A stretch of 10,808 bases of DNA from JBBQSF01 sp038214085 (lineage in GTDB: Bacteria > Bacteroidota > Bacteroidia > Bacteroidales > CG2-30-32-10), in NCBI GenBank assembly GCA_038214085.1, contig JBBQSF010000108.1:1-10808 (forward strand), written 5' to 3'. The stretch's first letter is position 1. Every line of letters begins with the position of its first letter. Shown one piece after another: positions 5,702 through 10,808 of this stretch. The translations under genes and the position numbers were made by a program. The notes under the pieces were generated by a model. It saw nothing but the letters and a program-made list of their open reading frames with translations. It ran no database searches and was not told the DNA's origin.

Positions 5702-7129
5702 TTATTTTAACATAATGGGTTTCCCCATGTAAAAATCAAGCACTTTCATTCTGAACACAAATTCATATTTTGCCTGAAGCAATTCAGATTCAGCTTTGGC
5801 GAGTTTGGTCTTTGCATCGTTATAATCAAGCGTATTCGACAAACCCACATCGAATTTTTGTTCGGTATATTTAAACGATTCCTTATAGGCTTCGAGTGAT
5901 TTTTGGGCAGCCTTATATTTGTTCAAAGCAGCAGTGGCATCAGCATAAGCCTGCTGAATTGTCTTAAAAAGTGTATTTTTTGAAATCTGAAGTGAATATT
6001 CGGCACTTTGAATCGCAATTTTTGCTTTGCTTATTGCAGAATTGGCTCGCCATCCATTAAAAATAGGTAATGTCAGGGTGAAGCCATACGATTTATTAAT
6101 ATTGTCGTTAATCTGATCATTAAATGGAGTATTCTCATAAAGATAATTAAACGCAGGAGCTACAACAGCAACGGGATTGGTTTGAGAAGTAAAACCAATG
6201 GTATCAATGCCATTGGGCTCAATACCCAACAGCCGTTTGCTTGCCCCAGAAAAACCTGTACCATAAGAAGCTCTAAGGGTGAGCGAAGGACTTCTCATTC
6301 CACGTGCAATTGACAAACCTATTTCGGAGCTTTTTAGTTTTAATTCGGAACTTTTAATTTCTGGCTGCAAGCCAACTGCAATACCATAAATAGTTTGCGG
6401 ATTTAGTATTGTGGCGCCTACAGCAGCAATATCCAGTTTTGGTTTTTCAATTTCGAGACTGTCAGCCGATTGCAAATCTAGCATTTGTGCCAGAGTAAGG
6501 TAAGAAAGATCCAGCTGATTTTGTGCATTAACAACACTCAGTTCTTCGGTAGCTTGCTGTGCCTGCAAAGTAAAGAGCGCACCTTTGGCAAGACTTCCTG
6601 CATCAACTAATTTTTGGTTACGGGAAACTTGTTGTTTTGTAATTGTCAACTGGTCATCGGCATTGCCGAGCAATTCAATGTTAAAAAGAATTTGAAGATA
6701 AGCTGTAGCAATATTCAACGAAATATCGTTTCGCATTTTATCGGCATCATATTTACTTGACTGCAGATCAATTTTATTTTGTTTTATAGTATTTAAAAGT
6801 TGAAATCCATTAAAAAGCGTTACGGAACTACTTAAATAAAAATTATCGCTCTGCACTTTGTCCGAAGCAAACTGATTGGTGTACATATCAACCGTTTTTC
6901 CGAAATTATACGAATGGCTGATACTTCCGTTTACGTCGGGAAAAACGCCAATCTTGCTCTGCAATAAATTTATTTTTGCAAGCTGAACAGAAAGTTCCTG
7001 CTGTTTTACTTGTATATTGTTTGCAAGCGCATAATCAATACAATCCTGCAACGACCACACTTTTTGAGCAGATATTGTTGTAGAAAACAGTAAAGCAATT
7101 AAAATCGGGATAAACCTAAGGTATCTCAT
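5702..7129 (-). CDS. TolC-family outer-membrane efflux protein
   Basis: From ATG at 7129 the protein has 475 residues. It starts with a signal peptide (MRYLRFIPILIALLFSTTIS, likely cleaved after AQ near residue 22). WSLQDCIDYALANNIQVKQ (25-43) is the classic start of the outer-membrane efflux domain. Two OEP repeats of long amphipathic helices follow, with TLFNGFQL (104-111) in the first half and the equivalent LPIFNGWRANSAISKAKI in the second, the internal duplication of TolC. The C-terminus has YTEQKFDVGLSNTLDYNDA and a final helix. It would form the trimeric outer-membrane channel of a tripartite exporter. A longer reading from TTG at 7153 is possible, but that codon lies inside the -7 promoter element, so 7129 is preferred. 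It is the first gene of the efflux/tsaB operon and divergent from the peptidase. Confidence 0.93.
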   Translation of the reverse strand: MRYLRFIPILIALLFSTTISAQKVWSLQDCIDYALANNIQVKQQELSVQLAKINLLQSKIGVFPDVNGSISHSYNFGKTVDMYTNQFASDKVQSDNFYLSSSVTLFNGFQLLNTIKQNKIDLQSSKYDADKMRNDISLNIATAYLQILFNIELLGNADDQLTITKQQVSRNQKLVDAGSLAKGALFTLQAQQATEELSVVNAQNQLDLSYLTLAQMLDLQSADSLEIEKPKLDIAAVGATILNPQTIYGIAVGLQPEIKSSELKLKSSEIGLSIARGMRSPSLTLRASYGTGFSGASKRLLGIEPNGIDTIGFTSQTNPVAVVAPAFNYLYENTPFNDQINDNINKSYGFTLTLPIFNGWRANSAISKAKIAIQSAEYSLQISKNTLFKTIQQAYADATAALNKYKAAQKSLEAYKESFKYTEQKFDVGLSNTLDYNDAKTKLAKAESELLQAKYEFVFRMKVLDFYMGKPIMLK

Positions 7130-7150
7130 TAAAAATAATATTATGAAAAA

Positions 7151-7158
7151 CAAAATTA
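7151..7158 (-). promoter_or_regulatory. -7 promoter element of the efflux operon
   Basis: The minus strand reads TAATTTTG, an exact TAnnTTTG, with its G 22 nt before the ATG at 7129. The palindrome TTAGG-CT-CCTAA (7175-7186) covers the position where a -33 box would lie. Confidence 0.6.
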
Positions 7159-7174
7159 CAAATTATTAGACGTA

Positions 7175-7186
7175 TTAGGCTCCTAA
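7175..7186. promoter_or_regulatory. Palindrome TTAGGCTCCTAA, possible operator
   Basis: Two 5-bp arms with a 2-bp centre lie about 17-28 bp upstream of the -7 element of the efflux operon, at its expected -33 region. No regulator gene is nearby, and such a short dyad could be chance. Confidence 0.25.
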
Positions 7187-7264
7187 AACTTTCTTTTTTT
7201 GATTGAAATATGAACTGACAAAAAAATAAAAGAACAGCAAGGCTTTAGGTTGCAAAAATTATTA

Positions 7265-7272
7265 TAAATTTG
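7265..7272 (+). promoter_or_regulatory. -7 promoter element of the M1 peptidase gene
   Basis: TAAATTTG matches TAnnTTTG exactly. Its G is 22 nt before the ATG at 7294, which supports that start over the in-frame ATG at 7279 and TTG at 7270. The -33 box is weak (TTTA near 7244). Confidence 0.55.
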
Positions 7273-7293
7273 TTTCAAATGAAAGCTGTACAA

Positions 7294-9651
7294 ATGAAAA
7301 AAATATTAATTCCGGCAATACTTTTAATCTTTTTTAGCTGTGGCTTATCGGCACAAGAAAAATCATTAAAAAAAACCAAATCTCTGTCTGATACCATTGA
7401 TGTAATAAACTATGGCATTAATTTAAACATTGTTCATCTTTCCACAAAAAAAATCAGTGGATTTACAAAACTCAAATTAATTCCAAAAGCAAACAATACC
7501 AACATCGTTTCGTTGGATCTGCTTAAACTTACCGTTGATTCTGTGTTTTTTGAAAACACTAAAATAACCGCGTATAATTACAACGACACATTGTTGCAAA
7601 TTCCTTTGCCCTATCCAATAAACATTACAGACACTTCTAATGTAATTGTTTTTTATCATGGCTATCCTCAAATGGATGCATCGGGCTGGGGCGGTTTTTA
7701 TTTCAATAGCGACAGCACTTTTGCATACAATCTAGGCGTTGGATTTGATGCGGAACCCCATACGTATGGAAGGGTTTGGTTTCCGTGCGTAGATAATTTT
7801 ACTGATCGTGCAACATACGATTGTTCCATTACTGTAAAAACTGGAAATATGGCCGTGTGCGGAGGAAGTTTGTTAAGCACCGTTAATAATGGCAATGGCA
7901 CTCATACTTACAACTGGCGACTTTCAAATACCATTCCCACTTATCTTGCCTCGGTAGCTGTTGGAAATTATGTTGCTGTTTCCTCAATGCATAATGCTTT
8001 AAACGGACCTATTCCGATAAAATTATATGTTCGCCCCGTTGACACAACAAATGTAAAAGCTTCATTTATTAATCTTCCAGCGGTACTGGATCATTTTGAA
8101 AGTCTTTTTGGACCTTACCTCTGGGAAAGAGTTGGTTTTGTTGGCGTTCCGTTTAACAGCGGCGCCATGGAACATGCTACAAATATCGCATACCCTTTTT
8201 ATTGTATTAACGGCACTCTTAGCTACGAAGATTTGATGGCTCACGAATTTTCGCACCACTGGTTTGGAGATCTGATTACATGCGAAACAGCAGAAGACAT
8301 GTGGATAAACGAAGGCTGGGCTTCGTATTGCGAGCCGCTTTACAAAGAAGGAATTTATGGCAAATCTGCCTACGACAGTTATGTGAAAAACACTCACTAT
8401 TCTGTTTTAAAAAGTGCTCACGTGAATGATGGCGGCTACTTTCCGATATATGGAATTCCATCTAACATCACTTATGGAACCACAGTTTATGATAAAGGAG
8501 CTGATGTAATTCATACTTTAAGAAATTATATGGGCGATTCTTTATTTTTTTCATCGGTTAAGGCTTTGCTGAACACTTATAAATTCAATAATATTTCTAC
8601 TGCCGAATTCCGTGATTTTTTATCGGCTCAAAGTGGAATAAACTTGACTGATTTTTTTGCCGGATGGATTTATACTGCAGGTTTTCCGCATTTTTCAATT
8701 GACTCAATCATTCCTGAAGGAAGTGCAAACAATTACCGCGTTTACGTGAAACAGAAGCTACACCAGAAACCTGCTTTTGTGAATTCAAATAAAATTGAGA
8801 TTACTTTCATCAGCAATACCTGGCAAAAATATTCCGAAACTATAAGTTTTTCGGGACAATACGGAAACCAACTTGTTTCGCTGCCATTTACTCCGGTTAC
8901 TGCATTTATGGATTTGTATGAAAAAACCAGCGATGCCTCTACGGACTATTACCGGATTATTAAAACAGCAGGAACCCAGAATTTTCCTTTTTCCTTTTTC
9001 ACTTTAAATGTTATTAATATTACTGATTCTGCACTCTTTAGGGTTGAGCACAATTGGGTTTCTCCTGATCCTTTAAAAAACGCTTCACCTGAAATTTTCA
9101 GAATTTCGACAAAACACTACTGGAAAATTGACGGTATTTTTCCTTCAGGCTTCAACGCCAAAGGGCAGTTTACTTACAACAGGGGAAGCACCGGATTTGA
9201 CAATGCTCTGCTTCCATCAACTGCATCAACCGATTCGCTTGTGCTTTTATACAGAGCTAACACCGCAAACGACTGGCAAGTTGTAAATTTTATTAAAAGC
9301 GGGAATACTTCTGCCGGAAATCTAAGTACAGATAATTTAAAAGCAGGTGAATATACGTTTGGCATAGGAAAGCCAGGCCAGTCAGGAATTAAGGAAATAA
9401 ATTCAAGCGGTGCGATGAAAGTTTTCCCAAACCCTTCGAATGATTTTTTTACCATTGATTATAAAATTATGAGCAAGGGAAAATTATACATTCTTGATGC
9501 AAACAATAAAATTATCGATTCTGTAAATCTGGCATCCAATGAAGATAAAATCATCTGGAAACCTAAACACAAAGCAAATGCAACCTATTTTTTTAAAATT
9601 GTTTGCGGGAATAGCACCGTTGCAAGCGAAAAGGCTTTACTCATAAAATAA
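7294..9651 (+). CDS. Secreted M1-family zinc metallopeptidase with T9SS sorting domain
   Basis: From ATG at 7294 the protein has 785 residues. A signal peptide (1-21, ending GLSAQ) is followed by the M1 N-terminal beta domain. The catalytic domain carries GAMEH (290-294, the exopeptidase motif in its His variant) and HEFSH (His317, Glu318, His321). Then comes NEGWASY with Glu340, giving HExxH-x18-E zinc ligands, and VYDKGA with the likely catalytic Tyr399. These predict an active aminopeptidase-like enzyme. After about residue 470 there is beta-rich sequence, not the long helical C-terminal domain of aminopeptidase N. The last ~80 residues (KVFPNPSNDFF at about 709, ending KALLIK) form a T9SS type A sorting domain, so the enzyme is probably exported across the outer membrane and released or surface-bound. 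It is divergent from the efflux operon and is followed after 39 bp by an OmpA-like gene. The substrate is unknown. Confidence 0.95.
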   Translation: MKKILIPAILLIFFSCGLSAQEKSLKKTKSLSDTIDVINYGINLNIVHLSTKKISGFTKLKLIPKANNTNIVSLDLLKLTVDSVFFENTKITAYNYNDTLLQIPLPYPINITDTSNVIVFYHGYPQMDASGWGGFYFNSDSTFAYNLGVGFDAEPHTYGRVWFPCVDNFTDRATYDCSITVKTGNMAVCGGSLLSTVNNGNGTHTYNWRLSNTIPTYLASVAVGNYVAVSSMHNALNGPIPIKLYVRPVDTTNVKASFINLPAVLDHFESLFGPYLWERVGFVGVPFNSGAMEHATNIAYPFYCINGTLSYEDLMAHEFSHHWFGDLITCETAEDMWINEGWASYCEPLYKEGIYGKSAYDSYVKNTHYSVLKSAHVNDGGYFPIYGIPSNITYGTTVYDKGADVIHTLRNYMGDSLFFSSVKALLNTYKFNNISTAEFRDFLSAQSGINLTDFFAGWIYTAGFPHFSIDSIIPEGSANNYRVYVKQKLHQKPAFVNSNKIEITFISNTWQKYSETISFSGQYGNQLVSLPFTPVTAFMDLYEKTSDASTDYYRIIKTAGTQNFPFSFFTLNVINITDSALFRVEHNWVSPDPLKNASPEIFRISTKHYWKIDGIFPSGFNAKGQFTYNRGSTGFDNALLPSTASTDSLVLLYRANTANDWQVVNFIKSGNTSAGNLSTDNLKAGEYTFGIGKPGQSGIKEINSSGAMKVFPNPSNDFFTIDYKIMSKGKLYILDANNKIIDSVNLASNEDKIIWKPKHKANATYFFKIVCGNSTVASEKALLIK

Positions 9652-9690
9652 GAGGAAATATTCGCCGTTTGCTTTTAATAGCCCATAATT

Positions 9691-10808
9691 ATGAGAAAAA
9701 TTATTTCGATAATAATACTATTTTTCTTTTTTCAAAATACTTTTTCACAGAAATATGATTTAAAACCTGAATATTCTGATTGCATCACTGCATTGGAAAT
9801 AACTGATACACTTATTCATTTCAAGGATTCTCCAAAAGGGAAAGGCAATGTTATTGAGTTCAAATCAACGGATTACTCAAGTCCTTATTTTTTCCCTCAG
9901 GAAGACAATTCGCTCTGGATAAAATTTACAGTTCCTAATAAATGCACGTTAAGCCTTGAGATCATTCCAGATACACTAAGTGACGATTATGATTTCTTGC
10001 TGTTCAAATATACCGGAAACGAAGCAGACTTTTGTAATAAAATAACTTTCAAATCATTGAAGCCATTGCGTTCTATCATTTCGACAAACGACAGAAAAAT
10101 TGCATGTAAAACCGGATTGAGTATAATTGAAACAAAAACCAATGTGCCTCCGGGTTATGGAAAATCTTATGGAAACGCTGTAAAAGCTAATTCTGGCGAT
10201 GTGTTTTACCTTGCAATAAACAATGTTTGGGAGCCGGCATTCACTGATCCGAATTATGCAAGAGGCGGGTTTATCCTAATGTTGCATTATACCGAAATCA
10301 ATAATGCCAATGTTAAAATTGTTGATAAACAAAGTCAATTGCCAGTTTCAGCAAACATCGACATTATCTGCAATAAAAAACCAGACACGTTGAATGCCTT
10401 CCTGCATCCAAAAAAGGTTAGTGAATATTCGTTTTCAAAAAAAGCCAGCACGACATATATTTTCAATGTTTCTGCAAAAGGTTATCTGGGAAGCAATACA
10501 GAGTTTTTTTCAAAAACCAATTCGGATACAACATTTACCATTGCACTTGATAAAATTGTAAGCGGCGCAAAAATGAATATCGAAAATATTTATTTTGCAG
10601 GAAATAAAGCAAGTATTTTACCAGCATCATTGCCCGCATTGGAAATGCTTTACTTAACAATGAAAGAAAATCCGGAATTAAAAATTGAAATTCAGGGTCA
10701 TGTGAACTGCCCAACAAATAACTGCCTTGAGTCACCGGCATGGCTGCAAAATCTTTCAGATAAACGAGCAGAAGCGGTTCAGGAATATCTTATCATTAAA
10801 GGCATTTC
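9691..10808 (+). CDS. OmpA-family envelope protein, C-terminus cut by window end
   Basis: An open frame from ATG 9691 runs through the window end (372 codons plus two bases). Residues 1-20 are a signal peptide (MRKIISIIILFFFFQNTFSQ). Residues about 28-200 form a beta domain with SLWIKFTV (74-81) and LSDDYDFLLFKYTG (96-109), like the pre-peptidase-type domains common in Bacteroidota. Residues about 205-287 look like a PEGA or carboxypeptidase-regulatory-like beta sandwich (VDKQSQLPVSANIDI, then NVSAKGYLG). From about 290 an OmpA C-terminal peptidoglycan-binding domain begins: NIYFAGNKASILPAS, IEIQGHVNC (333-340) and LSDKRAEAVQEYL (355-367). GHVN stands where many members have GHTD. It follows the peptidase by 39 bp with no terminator or clear own promoter, so cotranscription is likely. 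It probably tethers the outer membrane to peptidoglycan. Confidence 0.88.
   Translation, partial: MRKIISIIILFFFFQNTFSQKYDLKPEYSDCITALEITDTLIHFKDSPKGKGNVIEFKSTDYSSPYFFPQEDNSLWIKFTVPNKCTLSLEIIPDTLSDDYDFLLFKYTGNEADFCNKITFKSLKPLRSIISTNDRKIACKTGLSIIETKTNVPPGYGKSYGNAVKANSGDVFYLAINNVWEPAFTDPNYARGGFILMLHYTEINNANVKIVDKQSQLPVSANIDIICNKKPDTLNAFLHPKKVSEYSFSKKASTTYIFNVSAKGYLGSNTEFFSKTNSDTTFTIALDKIVSGAKMNIENIYFAGNKASILPASLPALEMLYLTMKENPELKIEIQGHVNCPTNNCLESPAWLQNLSDKRAEAVQEYLIIKGI

Noticed and set aside
7130..7153. TTG start at 7153 for the TolC-family gene
   Set aside because: The TTG is part of the TAATTTTG promoter element. ATG at 7129 gives a standard signal peptide.
7270..7293. Longer N-terminus of the peptidase from TTG 7270 or ATG 7279
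   Set aside because: TTG overlaps the -7 promoter element, and both extensions precede a normal signal peptide beginning MKKILIP at 7294.
8161..8176. GAMEH instead of GAMEN as a broken M1 exopeptidase motif
   Set aside because: His at the last position is, as I recall, common among bacterial M1 homologues, and all zinc ligands are intact, so it is not evidence for inactivation.
10711..10745. GHVN in place of GHTD as a degenerate OmpA domain
   Set aside because: The rest of the motif (LSDKRAEAV) is intact, and I recall GHVN in many Bacteroidota OmpA-like proteins, so it is a subfamily variant.

Overview
This window looks like chromosomal DNA from a low-GC member of the Bacteroidota. The evidence is a type IX secretion (T9SS) C-terminal sorting domain on a secreted peptidase, a GldM-C-like small protein, a DUF4468-like secreted protein, and Bacteroidota-type promoters (TAnnTTTG at about -7) instead of sigma70-like ones. 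The genes are mostly core or lightly accessory. No tRNA, rRNA, CRISPR array or complete insertion sequence was seen.

Layout. (1) Positions 1-196 hold the N-terminus of dxs (isoprenoid synthesis) on the minus strand, starting at a TTG. (2) Positions 197-642 are intergenic and contain a 235-bp element with perfect 13-bp terminal inverted repeats (361-595), which may be a small non-autonomous mobile element. (3) Positions 643-1836 encode a metal-dependent amidohydrolase of the COG0402 deaminase type. (4) Positions 1837-2075 hold an intricate inverted-repeat region between convergent genes. (5) Two small secreted proteins are divergently transcribed: a DUF4468-like protein (2076-2639, minus) and a GldM C-terminal-domain-like protein (2810-3274, plus, with a good promoter and terminator). 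(6) A minus-strand operon runs from 7129 down to 3557: TolC-family outer-membrane factor, MacA/HlyD-type adaptor, then tsaB (t6A tRNA modification). The inner-membrane pump expected with the first two is not in the window. (7) Divergent from it is an M1-family metallopeptidase with a T9SS sorting domain (7294-9651). It is followed, 39 bp later, by an OmpA-family envelope protein that runs off the window end (9691->10808).

How the genes work together. The TolC homologue and adaptor would form the outer-membrane and periplasmic parts of a tripartite exporter, with the pump encoded elsewhere. The M1 peptidase is probably exported across the outer membrane by the T9SS. The OmpA-like protein is probably anchored to peptidoglycan. 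dxs, the amidohydrolase and tsaB are cytosolic metabolic or housekeeping genes.

I did not find a clearly new multi-gene system. The observations most worth following are non-coding: the TIR-bounded 235-bp element, the crossing A-B-C/A'-B'-C' inverted repeats at 1909-2012, inverted 13-bp motifs flanking the two-gene secreted-protein module, and a nearly constant 22-nt distance from the promoter -7 element to the start codon. That distance also settles three start codons.
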